Below are positions 1-8,680 of a stretch of DNA of 64,000 bases, in pieces. Made by a program: the position numbers and the translations under genes. The DNA is taken from the NCBI GenBank assembly GCA_017854535.1, contig JAFMHL010000003.1, forward strand, positions 50,018 through 114,017. The letters are read 5' to 3'. The stretch's first letter is position 1. Every line of letters begins with the position of its first letter. Origin of the DNA: Nitratireductor sp. (lineage in GTDB: Bacteria > Pseudomonadota > Alphaproteobacteria > Rhizobiales > Rhizobiaceae). Below the pieces are notes generated by a model that saw only the letters and a program-made list of their open reading frames with translations, was not told the origin of the DNA and did no database searches.

Positions 1-799
1 CGCTCTTGCAATCTTCTTTGCGCTTCGCGGTCGTATCCGTGTTGAGCACGGTATGTCTGGCAAAAAGATAAAGCGCTTTTCTGACGTTGAAAGAATGGGC
101 CATTGGTTGATGGCTATTTCGTTCATCATTTTGGCTATCAGTGGATTGAATGTGACTTTTGGTAAATATGTGTTGATGCCTGTGATCGGCAAAGATGCGT
201 TTGGTCCGCTTTCTCTGTTCCTAAAAACTACGCACCATTATATCGCATTTGCTTTCATGCTCGGCTTGGCCATCGCATTTGTTTGCTGGGTCATCCACAA
301 TATCCCAAGTCGCCATGATATTGGTTGGCTATTAAAAGGTGGCGGCTTGTTCTCAAAGGGCGTTCATCCACCAGCCAAAAAATTCAATGCGGGTCAAAAA
401 ATGATCTTTTGGTTGACCATGATAGGTGGCCTTTCGCTTTGCTTGTCTGGGTGGCAATTGCTGTTCCCGTTCGAGTATAACTATTTTGCTGATACGTTCA
501 CCATGCTCGCAAAAATCGGCATCGATATCCCCGCTATGATCGGTATTGCTGCGCCTCCTTATTCGGGAATCCAAGAGCAACAATTTGCAACCATTTGGCA
601 TGTGATCATGGCGGTTGTAATGATCTGCGTAATCATGGCTCACATTTATATAGGCTCTGTTGGCATGGAAGGCGCATTTGATGCCATGGGTTCTGGCGAA
701 GTAGATGAAAACTGGGCTATCGAGCACCATTCTCTGTGGGTCGATGAAGTTAAAAATGCCAAAGGCGCGAACGCACCAAAGACTCAGCCAGCTGAATAA
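1..799 (+). CDS. Formate dehydrogenase gamma (cytochrome b556) subunit, 5' truncated by window edge
   Basis: The frame is open from base 2 (ALAIFFALRGRIRVEHGMSGKKIKRFSDVERMGHW...). The RF..VERxxHW motif and multiple TM segments are typical of FDH gamma subunits. The listed ATG at 53 is probably internal. Confidence 0.88.
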   Translation, partial: ALAIFFALRGRIRVEHGMSGKKIKRFSDVERMGHWLMAISFIILAISGLNVTFGKYVLMPVIGKDAFGPLSLFLKTTHHYIAFAFMLGLAIAFVCWVIHNIPSRHDIGWLLKGGGLFSKGVHPPAKKFNAGQKMIFWLTMIGGLSLCLSGWQLLFPFEYNYFADTFTMLAKIGIDIPAMIGIAAPPYSGIQEQQFATIWHVIMAVVMICVIMAHIYIGSVGMEGAFDAMGSGEVDENWAIEHHSLWVDEVKNAKGANAPKTQPAE

Positions 800-809
800 A
801 CCATTGAGC

Positions 810-837
810 GACATGGCCGATCCATTGCGGCCATGTC
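810..837 (+). other. Perfect 10-bp stem-loop between FDH gamma and the WD40-cytochrome gene
   Basis: GACATGGCCG-atccattg-CGGCCATGTC. No T-run follows it. Confidence 0.6.
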
Positions 838-869
838 TGTAAACTGGATATCAAATCACGGAGTTTGCT

Positions 870-2255
870 CTGGGTATTGTTCCAAAGTTTGTCATTTTGT
901 TTGCTCTTTCGCTCGGATTTGCTTTCTCGGCGAACGCTCAGTCATCGCAACTGCCTGACAAACTTGTTGGTCACGGCGGACCGGTAAAATCGGTCCAACT
1001 TGATTCAGCTGGTACGCGGGCTTTAACGTCTTCCTTTGATTATTCGATCATGCTTTGGGATCTGGAAGATACCCCGGCCAAGGTTCTTCATAGAATGATT
1101 GGGCATAACGCTGCGGTCAACGATATAGCGTTTGTTCAAAGCGGTGCAGTCGACGCCAAAGAAGATATAGCCGTCTCTGTGTCGGATGATGGGGCATTCG
1201 GAATTTGGGATATTGCCTCTGGCAAGATGATCTCCATGATTAAGGATGGCGAAGAAAAGATGCTTGATGTGGCGGTATCAAGCGATGGATCTCTTGCTGC
1301 TAGTGCAAAATGGGATGGAACAGCAAGGGTTTATGACTTGCAATCGCGTACTGAAATATTCCGTTTGGAAGGTCATAAAGGCCCGGTCAATGCTGTTACA
1401 TTTTCGCCTAATTCCAGCGTTGTTTTTTCCGGTTCTTATGATGGAGACATCCGTTTTTGGAGGCTGAAAGAGCCGAATTCGCCAGATCAATATTCTATGA
1501 TGCAACATGGTTCAGTGCTCTATTCTAACGGGTGGGGTATCAATGTTTTGCAAGTAATGCCTGATGGCAATGGCATTTTGTTCGGAACCGTAAATGGCTT
1601 GGTTGGTATTCTCGATTTAGCATCCCGTGATGTAAAGCAACTTGGCTCATATGAGCATCCTATTCTTTCCATTGCGATCAGTGAAGAAGCAGGCTGGATT
1701 GCTGCTGGCAGTGGAGATGGGTATATAAGGGTCTATGATCTTAATTCACTTGATTTGATAGAGCAGCGGCAGGATGCCTATGGTCCCGTATGGGGAATGG
1801 CTTTTTCTGCTGATGGGCGTCAAATTCTTAAAGCAGGATTGGATGATTTTGTTGGGCAATGGCAGGTTTCACCGCGTAAACCCATTGAACTTTCACAAAG
1901 CGAGTTTCCCCGCCGCTTCCAAGTAAACAATGGCGATGATCCAGGTGAAACAGAATTCAAACGCAAATGTTCGGTTTGTCATACCCTCTTGCCCGACGAC
2001 AAGAATAGGGCAGGGCCTACCTTGTACAAATTGTTTGGGCGCAAAGCAGGAACAGTGCCTGGCTATGTATATTCCAAAGCCTTGCTGAATTCTGATATCA
2101 TCTGGACAGAAGAAAGCGTTGGCCGCTTGTTTGACGAGGGGCCCGACATTGTGACACCAGGCACCAAAATGCCAATTCAGCGATTGAAAAGCGTGGAGCG
2201 GCGCAATGATTTGATTGCATATTTGAAGCGGGCCACTTTGGGCGGTGTAGAATGA
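870..2255 (+). CDS. Periplasmic WD40-repeat beta-propeller fused to C-terminal class I cytochrome c
   Basis: WD repeats (GHGGPVKSV...LWDLE; GHKGPVNAV...FSGSYDGDIRFWRL) followed by a CSVCH heme site and C-terminal M/KMP motif. Start uncertain: no ATG is present; CTG 870, ATT 876 or TTG 897 are possible. Confidence 0.82.
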   Translation: MGIVPKFVILFALSLGFAFSANAQSSQLPDKLVGHGGPVKSVQLDSAGTRALTSSFDYSIMLWDLEDTPAKVLHRMIGHNAAVNDIAFVQSGAVDAKEDIAVSVSDDGAFGIWDIASGKMISMIKDGEEKMLDVAVSSDGSLAASAKWDGTARVYDLQSRTEIFRLEGHKGPVNAVTFSPNSSVVFSGSYDGDIRFWRLKEPNSPDQYSMMQHGSVLYSNGWGINVLQVMPDGNGILFGTVNGLVGILDLASRDVKQLGSYEHPILSIAISEEAGWIAAGSGDGYIRVYDLNSLDLIEQRQDAYGPVWGMAFSADGRQILKAGLDDFVGQWQVSPRKPIELSQSEFPRRFQVNNGDDPGETEFKRKCSVCHTLLPDDKNRAGPTLYKLFGRKAGTVPGYVYSKALLNSDIIWTEESVGRLFDEGPDIVTPGTKMPIQRLKSVERRNDLIAYLKRATLGGVE

Positions 2256-2350
2256 GGGTTTTATAATTTTGCTGCTTGCAAATAGGTGCGCAAAATTGTG
2301 AAATGAAATTTAGAACAATAGGTGGATTTTAATCGGCCTAATAGGATTGG

Positions 2351-2485
2351 ATGAAGAGTATGAGAGCCTTTTTGATGGCAATGGTTTTAATGTTGGTAGT
2401 CGCTTTGGGAACTGGTTTCCTATTGGACGGCGTGCTTGGCGAAAGCTCGAGCCAAGCGTTCACTTCTCCTTCAGCGCGCCTCTGA
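2351..2485 (+). CDS. Small single-TM protein, 44 aa (MKSMRAFLMAMVLMLVVALGTGFLLDGVLGESSSQAFTSPSARL)
   Basis: ATG at 2351 to TGA at 2483-2485. Basic N-terminus, one hydrophobic helix, polar tail. Below the cut-off of the ORF track. Confidence 0.6.
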   Translation: MKSMRAFLMAMVLMLVVALGTGFLLDGVLGESSSQAFTSPSARL

Positions 2486-2519
2486 TTTGCTACTAACTGG
2501 TAACTTTGCCTTGGGTAAA

Positions 2520-3485
2520 ATGCTATTCAGCACGCTTGCTCTGTTCGCTTGTGCTGGTTTCGCGCTAATCGGCAACGTCGAAGCCCAAACTACAACGGAA
2601 AATTGGCGTGAAGCGCTCATCGAAGATAAGATCGCTTCGATTGTATCTGTGCTTCCACAGGTAGGCGGCAATCGGGTCAATGCCAATGAACCCGAAGGAA
2701 CGGGCGTTGCGATTGATGGCTATATTCTCACTGCCGATCATGTTCTTGGGAATGCGAATAGAATTTTGATCAGGGCAGCAAATGGGGATGTGAGCGAGGC
2801 AAATATTTATCTTCGAGACAAGGCTACTGATTTAGCGCTGTTAAAACCGTCGGCAAAATTCAACTCTCTTTCCATTGCTTCAGAAAATTCGCGCATCGGG
2901 ATCGGGCATGATGTTTGCGTAATTGGCAATGCATTTGGCCTCGGTCTTACACTTTCTTGCGGTGTGGTTTCCGCCAATGAGCAACGTGGGATTGGATTTA
3001 ATTTTGTTGAAGACTTCATCCAAATTGATGCTGCTGTAAATCCAGGCATGTCCGGCGCACCCTTGTTTAATGACAAAGCAGAAATGGTTGGTTTGGTAAC
3101 AGCGATTTTCACCAAACAATCAGATGGTAACTTAGGTGTGAACTTCGCTGCATCCAGCAATCTGATTTCAGCATTTTTAAGCGATGCAAAAGACGGGAAA
3201 CTTGATCGCGCGAAGGCAGGCATAGTTATGCAGAAAGCGCCACTGCCTGGAGAGACTGGCCGCGCTGGAGGCTTGATCAAAGCTGTCGCAAGTAACAGCA
3301 TTGAGGAACAATCAGGGCTCTTAATGGGGGATCTCGTTTTGTCTGCAAATGCCATTAAGGTTAGGGGTCAAGCCGACTATCTTGCCGCTTTGGTTTTGGC
3401 TGGTGAAGATGGTCAAATTCGTTTGCAGATTTCGAGAGAAGGTCTAGAACAAACTATCGAATACAAGGTTAAGAAAACGGACTGA
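2520..3485 (+). CDS. Trypsin-like serine protease with C-terminal PDZ-like region (HtrA-like), secreted
   Basis: Signal peptide MLFSTLALFACAGFALIGNVEAQ. Triad motifs TADHV, TDLALLK and NPGMSGAPL. PDZ-like tail (GGLIKAVASNSIEEQSGLLMGDLVLSANAIKV). Confidence 0.82.
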   Translation: MLFSTLALFACAGFALIGNVEAQTTTENWREALIEDKIASIVSVLPQVGGNRVNANEPEGTGVAIDGYILTADHVLGNANRILIRAANGDVSEANIYLRDKATDLALLKPSAKFNSLSIASENSRIGIGHDVCVIGNAFGLGLTLSCGVVSANEQRGIGFNFVEDFIQIDAAVNPGMSGAPLFNDKAEMVGLVTAIFTKQSDGNLGVNFAASSNLISAFLSDAKDGKLDRAKAGIVMQKAPLPGETGRAGGLIKAVASNSIEEQSGLLMGDLVLSANAIKVRGQADYLAALVLAGEDGQIRLQISREGLEQTIEYKVKKTD

Positions 3486-3511
3486 AATTATGTCGATTTT
3501 TGGAGAAAATG

Positions 3512-3700
3512 ATGAGTGAAGAAAATTTCAACATGTCGCTACGCAAGTTTTTAAAACAGGTTGGCGTGACTTCCCAACGTGAGATTGAAGAGGCCGCCCG
3601 GGCTATGGGCTCAGCTGGTAAATTGAAAGTCAAAATGGTTTTGACTGCCGAGGGCACAGCGCTCAATCATGTTGTTGAAGGTGAAATTGATCTTCCTTAA
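3512..3700 (+). CDS. DUF6494-like small protein
   Basis: 62-aa ORF MSEENFNMSLRKFLKQVGVTSQREIEEAARAMGSAGKLKVKMVLTAEG..., located in the FDH cluster. Family name from memory. Confidence 0.6.
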   Translation: MSEENFNMSLRKFLKQVGVTSQREIEEAARAMGSAGKLKVKMVLTAEGTALNHVVEGEIDLP

Positions 3701-3721
3701 CAGATAGTTGGAGCTAGAAGC

Positions 3722-4516
3722 TTGAGTAAACTTGTCGATCCAGAATTCCCTCCGTTGATAAACGGTATTGCTGCTGAAATGGATGAAGATCCAGTGCAGA
3801 TAGCATTTGCGCGCGCTAAGTCTGGTGAAGTGGGCGCTGGTGATTTGATCTGGTCTCGCAATGAGAATAGTGTGAGTTTGGCAATTGTACTCGAGCCGGA
3901 AGTTACAGCTGAGCATGCCCTTACCATGTTGCCGCTTGCCATGGTTGCGCTTGCTGATTCTATTGGTGCAATTGGCCCGCCAAATCTTCCCATTACGTTT
4001 GACTGGCCGAAGACAATTTTGGCAAATGGCGCTGTTGTTGGTGGGCTTGATATGGTGTTTCCAGAGAACACCAAAGGTAGTGAGATACCTGCATTTGCCG
4101 TTCTTTCTCTGGGACTGGATATTACCTGGGCTGCGCATCAGTCGACAGGAACGCATCGTACTGAATTTGAACCGGGCGAAAACATGCTTCGAACCGTATT
4201 GCATGAAGAGGGTGCGGGAGATTTGGATAGAACAATGATTATCGAATCTTGGGCAAGGCATTTCACAGCTTGGATAGATACCTGGGAGCAAGACGGGTTT
4301 AAACCTGTTCACGAAAATTGGTTGTTTCGTGCAGACAAACGGAATGAAACGGTCGTGGTGAAAACGGCAAACGGGAATGAGGCCGGTACCTTGATCGGTA
4401 TGGACGAAATGGGCGGACTACTTGTGAAGCAGGATACTATAACGCGTCTCATTTCTCTGGGAGAAATCTGGTTTGGCGTAGAAGGCACAAGTGCTGACAA
4501 AGCGGTGCTTCAATGA
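3722..4516 (+). CDS. Biotin/lipoate-protein-ligase-like protein (DUF4444 type), FDH-associated
   Basis: 264-aa ORF with ligase-like core and C-terminal WLFRADKRNETVVVKTANGNEAGTLIGMDEMGGLLVK. TTG start. Confidence 0.65.
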   Translation: MSKLVDPEFPPLINGIAAEMDEDPVQIAFARAKSGEVGAGDLIWSRNENSVSLAIVLEPEVTAEHALTMLPLAMVALADSIGAIGPPNLPITFDWPKTILANGAVVGGLDMVFPENTKGSEIPAFAVLSLGLDITWAAHQSTGTHRTEFEPGENMLRTVLHEEGAGDLDRTMIIESWARHFTAWIDTWEQDGFKPVHENWLFRADKRNETVVVKTANGNEAGTLIGMDEMGGLLVKQDTITRLISLGEIWFGVEGTSADKAVLQ

Positions 4517-5556
4517 GCACGACCTCAGAAATCTCCAAACCTCGAATGATATGGAAGTCTTCAGGACTTCATTTAACGCGCAAACAGAAAAATGGTTGGC
4601 TTGAAGTTACGCCTGATTTGTTGCGGGCTTACTATACCAGACCGGAAATTCATCCAGTTGATGAATCCTGCGATCAAGAGCATTTGCTTTTTGAACGATT
4701 GATGGAAGATCCGTCAGCGCTCGTTGGGCCTGAGGAAATTGATAAAATTGCAGATGAAGATGCGGCGGAAAATTATCGAATTATTCTTCGCTTTCGTGAT
4801 CATCTTGTCAAAATGCAAACCGTAGAACAGGCCTATATGGCCTTGTTCACGATGGAAAATCCGCCGCTAGTGCCGCCTGTATTCATAGAGCAAATGGTGC
4901 ATCTTATTATTTCGGGAATGCTTTCTAATTCATTTGATCCTTTTGTGGTTCGCGCTGCTGAGATCTTTTTTAGAGATCAGAAAGTCACCAACGAGGACGG
5001 GCAAATCATGTTTGCTGACAGTGAGGTCGTGGAAGTTTATTCTGAAACGGGCGGCATGGGAGGTTTGGGTGGACTGCTTGCAGAAGCTGGAACTCAAATG
5101 CGCGAAGTCTCACTGGATGTGCTGACGGAAGAAAACAAACAGACTTATTGGGATAGAGCTGATCAGTTCAATTTTGCGCTTGATTTCAGATATACCCAGC
5201 CTGGCCCTGACGCATTTGGACGGATGCTTGAAAAATGGATCAGGCATATGCTTGGTATCGATAGTAAGATAACGTCTGTGCAATCGGTCAATGACCAAAA
5301 ATGGAGTTGGCATGTTGGTCTGGATCTTCAATCTACCAAGATTTTGAATGATTTGTATGAAGGAAAAGCTGATCCTGTTTCTTCGTCAAATCAAATTGCC
5401 GGACTGTTTCGGATGGAATTTGTGAATAGAACCGATCTGACGGATGCTATGCGTGGTAAGGCTGTTTATTTGGGACTTGCCATGTCACCAGAAAAACTTA
5501 TCTCTATGAAACCACAAAATCTCTTGGTAAATCTACCACTTAGAAAAAAGAACTAA
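4513..5556 (+). CDS. DUF6352-like protein
   Basis: 347-aa ORF (PRMIWKSSGLHLTRKQKNGWLEVTPDLLRAYYTRPEIHPVDESC...) overlapping the upstream stop by 4 nt. Confidence 0.6.
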   Translation: MSTTSEISKPRMIWKSSGLHLTRKQKNGWLEVTPDLLRAYYTRPEIHPVDESCDQEHLLFERLMEDPSALVGPEEIDKIADEDAAENYRIILRFRDHLVKMQTVEQAYMALFTMENPPLVPPVFIEQMVHLIISGMLSNSFDPFVVRAAEIFFRDQKVTNEDGQIMFADSEVVEVYSETGGMGGLGGLLAEAGTQMREVSLDVLTEENKQTYWDRADQFNFALDFRYTQPGPDAFGRMLEKWIRHMLGIDSKITSVQSVNDQKWSWHVGLDLQSTKILNDLYEGKADPVSSSNQIAGLFRMEFVNRTDLTDAMRGKAVYLGLAMSPEKLISMKPQNLLVNLPLRKKN

Positions 5557-5576
5557 CCAGAACAGGAACGAAAAAC

Positions 5577-5900
5577 ATGCCCGCACAAAATTCGTATTTT
5601 TTGAATGGAACACTTGCCCGTGTACTCTTTGCTGTTTTGGCAGTTATTCTAGCCATTTTTGCATGGTTTCAATATCAGCAGATTGGTGATTTGAAAGCGG
5701 ATAAAAATATGGTTCTCAACGCATCGGAAGTAGCTGCAATGGGAAGCAACCCTGCAGTTGCAAGTTGTGCTGAGACCCGATTTGCGCAGATTGATCAACG
5801 TGTGGCGGATGGATTTCTCGATGCTGAGTTAGTTGCTGCAGAGAGAGAACATGCCATGAGCCTATGTATCGTTCGAGTGCGCGAAAGCGGCCCAAACTAA
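5577..5900 (+). CDS. Hypothetical membrane-anchored protein, 107 aa
   Basis: N-terminal TM helix (VLFAVLAVILAIFAWFQYQQI) and a soluble tail. Co-directional with the FDH cluster. Confidence 0.6.
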   Translation: MPAQNSYFLNGTLARVLFAVLAVILAIFAWFQYQQIGDLKADKNMVLNASEVAAMGSNPAVASCAETRFAQIDQRVADGFLDAELVAAEREHAMSLCIVRVRESGPN

Positions 5901-5958
5901 TTCAGCGTAGTCTCATAAGATCTGACAAATTGGATGGTTAAGCGCCGTAGCTAAGGGT

Positions 5959-8067
5959 TTAACCATCGTCTTTCGCCAAAAAGTCGTCGATGCTTAAGCC
6001 TTCGCGTTCGGCAACCAGATAATCGTCAGTTGTGCGTGGAACAGGGCGATTTGCTATTGCAAACGGGTCCCCGCCATCGGCCGCGAGCGTTTCCATCTTG
6101 CAGGTGTCGCACATTTTCAAAAGTTCAGACTGGGCTTTGTTGGCAAACATTCTGTGGCTGCCAGCTAGCTGAGCGCTAATGCGTTCAATGGTAGAGCGCG
6201 ACGCAAATGGCGTTTCGCATTTGATGCACTTAAATGGCTCCTCTTCATAAAGCGTTACTGGTTGCATTGCGTTTGGCGCAAGATTAAAGCGCGGGCTTAT
6301 GCTGATCGCATTTTCAGGGCAGGTAGCTTCACAAATGCCACATTGCACACAAGCTGTTTCAACAAACCGCAATTGCAGCGTATCAGGATTATCTCTTAAA
6401 GCGTCTGCGGGGCATGACGATACACATGCCAGACAAAGCGTGCATGCTTCTGTATTTACATTAACCGCACCATAAGGTGCGTCCGCCGGCAGAGGTATTT
6501 CTTTTAATTTCGTTTTTGCAGCGGTTGCAAGAATAGTAATCGCGTTGCGGGCAACTTCACGTTTATTTCCCAAAGGAACAAAGGATTTTGCTGTGATTTG
6601 TTTTTCAGGTGACAAGGACCAAAGCTTTGTTTCAACCAGATCAGGATCCGTCTCAACAAATAGCTGAAGGCGATCTTTTCCAAAGCCAAGCACATTGGTG
6701 AATGAAGCCGTAAGCTCTATCTCTTTTTTTAACGCATCAAACTCTTCGAGCTTGGAAGGATCAGCGAGAATTACGATTTTCGTAAAACCGCAGCCTAAAG
6801 CAGCGATCATTGCATCATGGCCTATCCCCGAAGTGCTGTGCATTTCATAAGGAATAACATTATGCGGCAAACCTTTTCCAAAGCGCGCCATTGCATTGAT
6901 CAAATCCATTCCATGTTTGGTGTCATGGCAAAGGAGAACTGCGTTTTTTCCACCTGCTTTGTGGTATGTTTCTGACAGCAGATGCAGTCCCCGAATGGTG
7001 TCATGGCGTTCCGGGTAGGAATAGGTCACTGCGCCAGTTGGACAATGGGCGGAGCAATTTCCACAACCTCCACAAATATCGTTGTCTACTTTAACGATAT
7101 CGCCATTGGAGGTGATTGCGCCTGCAGGGCAGTTGTCGATACATTTTGAGCAACCGGTTTTTTTAGAACGGGAATGAGCACAAATTTCAGAGTCGTAAGT
7201 GACATAGATTGGCTTTTCGAATTCCCCTACCATTTCGCCAGCATCAATGATGGCTCGCATTACCGCAGCTGGATCTTTTGGATCGGCTCTGAAATAGCCA
7301 TCACGTCCTTGGTGGCGGGTGAACAGAGGCGAGCCGCCAGTTAAATCAAGCATCACGCTACATCTTGATTTTGCCCCGTCGCGTAACATTGCAAAATCGG
7401 GCGATGACTTGGAGGAAGGGAGCATGGATGCATATTGATCAACGATAACGTCAAATGCGCCGAGTGTGCCGCTGGCCGAATTCATCTTGCCGCTGAAAAC
7501 AGGAAATTCAAGCTTATGAGGCAAAAGGATATCATCTGTTGAGGTCAATAATAGGGTTACTGATAGGCGCTTATTTAAAAGGAGCGCCGCATCAAATGTC
7601 GAATGACCTTTGCCTATAACCAGGCATAAGCCGTCACTGATGATGCTTTTTGCACGGGCAGGCTTTTGTTCCAGATTTGCAAGAGCAACAAGGGCGGCAG
7701 CTTTAGGGGATGCCTTCTTTGCATCGCTGCTCCAACCGGCTTTTTCCCTGATGTTAAAATAAACGGGTTCAGGACGGTTATTTTCTGCGGCGATTTCAGA
7801 AAACAGAGCGGATTCTTGTGTGCAACCTATGCATAATTGGGTGTCTGGGTTTTCGGAGAGTGCTTTTTCGAACCTGCCAATTCCTGAACGACACAAGTGG
7901 GTGTGAACTTCGACATCCTTTAGATCTTCACCTTGTGAAGAAAACGCATTGGCTAAAACCGATGGGGTTAATTGCATTGTGTTTTCACAATTACAAATCA
8001 GTGTGGATCTCTTTTTTCCGCTCATTAGGCCCTCGTTTATCGGCAGGTGAATGGACAAATTGACCAT
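5959..8067 (-). CDS. Multi-[4Fe-4S] poly-ferredoxin-type protein, FDH-associated
   Basis: At least four ferredoxin motifs (CSKCIDNCPAG, CGGCGNCSAHCPTG, CTLCLACVSSCPAD, CVQCGICEATCPEN), plus C-terminal CIKC and CDTC pairs. Confidence 0.85.
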   Translation of the reverse strand: MVNLSIHLPINEGLMSGKKRSTLICNCENTMQLTPSVLANAFSSQGEDLKDVEVHTHLCRSGIGRFEKALSENPDTQLCIGCTQESALFSEIAAENNRPEPVYFNIREKAGWSSDAKKASPKAAALVALANLEQKPARAKSIISDGLCLVIGKGHSTFDAALLLNKRLSVTLLLTSTDDILLPHKLEFPVFSGKMNSASGTLGAFDVIVDQYASMLPSSKSSPDFAMLRDGAKSRCSVMLDLTGGSPLFTRHQGRDGYFRADPKDPAAVMRAIIDAGEMVGEFEKPIYVTYDSEICAHSRSKKTGCSKCIDNCPAGAITSNGDIVKVDNDICGGCGNCSAHCPTGAVTYSYPERHDTIRGLHLLSETYHKAGGKNAVLLCHDTKHGMDLINAMARFGKGLPHNVIPYEMHSTSGIGHDAMIAALGCGFTKIVILADPSKLEEFDALKKEIELTASFTNVLGFGKDRLQLFVETDPDLVETKLWSLSPEKQITAKSFVPLGNKREVARNAITILATAAKTKLKEIPLPADAPYGAVNVNTEACTLCLACVSSCPADALRDNPDTLQLRFVETACVQCGICEATCPENAISISPRFNLAPNAMQPVTLYEEEPFKCIKCETPFASRSTIERISAQLAGSHRMFANKAQSELLKMCDTCKMETLAADGGDPFAIANRPVPRTTDDYLVAEREGLSIDDFLAKDDG

Positions 8068-8116
8068 TGCATTCTGGCTACCAAACAGTAACTTGTAATA
8101 TGAAGCAAGGGTAAAA

Positions 8117-8680
8117 TTGAAATGGTGGTCCGTGTCTAGAGAGTTGCGAATTCACGTGGGCGTTATTGCCGAAAAACGAAAATCATCTTCCCAATGGGCG
8201 GAGGACTACTGGATTCCGACGGCCGTTTTAGAAAGTCATGTAAATCACCACGAAGGCGACGTATTATATGAAACGGATACGGTAAAACGCTATTTCATGG
8301 GTTATAGTGAAATCTACTGCCATGCCAAAGAGACCGAGGCTTATATTCATAATTTTGAAAGCCGTGTTCCAGCTATCTATGTCATTTTGCGGCGGGATGA
8401 CGAGAACAAATATCCGCTGAATTGGTATGTTCATGCAGTGACTGTTTCGCCTTATGAAGCACAGGATTACTCTGATTCTTCAGAAGACATTGTTGAGCGT
8501 GTGGCCATGCCTGTTGGGATAGCAAAGATAGTAATGGATTTTATTGATCTTCATCATGTGGAAGAAGAATTCAAAAAACGTAAGCGCAAAGACTTTAAGA
8601 GTGAGCCACGTCAGTTCGGAAAAGATCCCATTTTCCTTGAACGCAGTCGACCAAACAAGAATGGCGGATTTGATGCCTGA
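8117..8680 (+). CDS. DUF3305 domain protein
   Basis: RELRIHVGVIAEKRKSSSQWAEDYWIPTAVL... is typical of DUF3305, beside DUF3306. Non-ATG start (TTG 8117 or a downstream GTG). Confidence 0.75.
   Translation: MKWWSVSRELRIHVGVIAEKRKSSSQWAEDYWIPTAVLESHVNHHEGDVLYETDTVKRYFMGYSEIYCHAKETEAYIHNFESRVPAIYVILRRDDENKYPLNWYVHAVTVSPYEAQDYSDSSEDIVERVAMPVGIAKIVMDFIDLHHVEEEFKKRKRKDFKSEPRQFGKDPIFLERSRPNKNGGFDA

Noticed and set aside
353-814. 153-aa minus-strand ORF antisense to the FDH gamma gene
   Set aside because: Shadow ORF of a well-supported TM protein gene; low-complexity His/Arg-rich translation with no recognisable motif.
2265-2297. Inverted repeat AATTTTGC-N17-GCAAAATT after the WD40-cytochrome gene
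   Set aside because: AT-rich with a long spacer and no T-run; likely by chance in this gap, so not listed as a feature.
2807-3355. 182-aa minus-strand ORF antisense to the protease
   Set aside because: Lies wholly inside the protease coding region, whose catalytic motifs are clear; Ser/Pro-rich shadow translation.
3611-4312. 233-aa minus-strand ORF across DUF6494-like and ligase-like genes
   Set aside because: Antisense to two co-directional genes with good context; translation has no domain signature.
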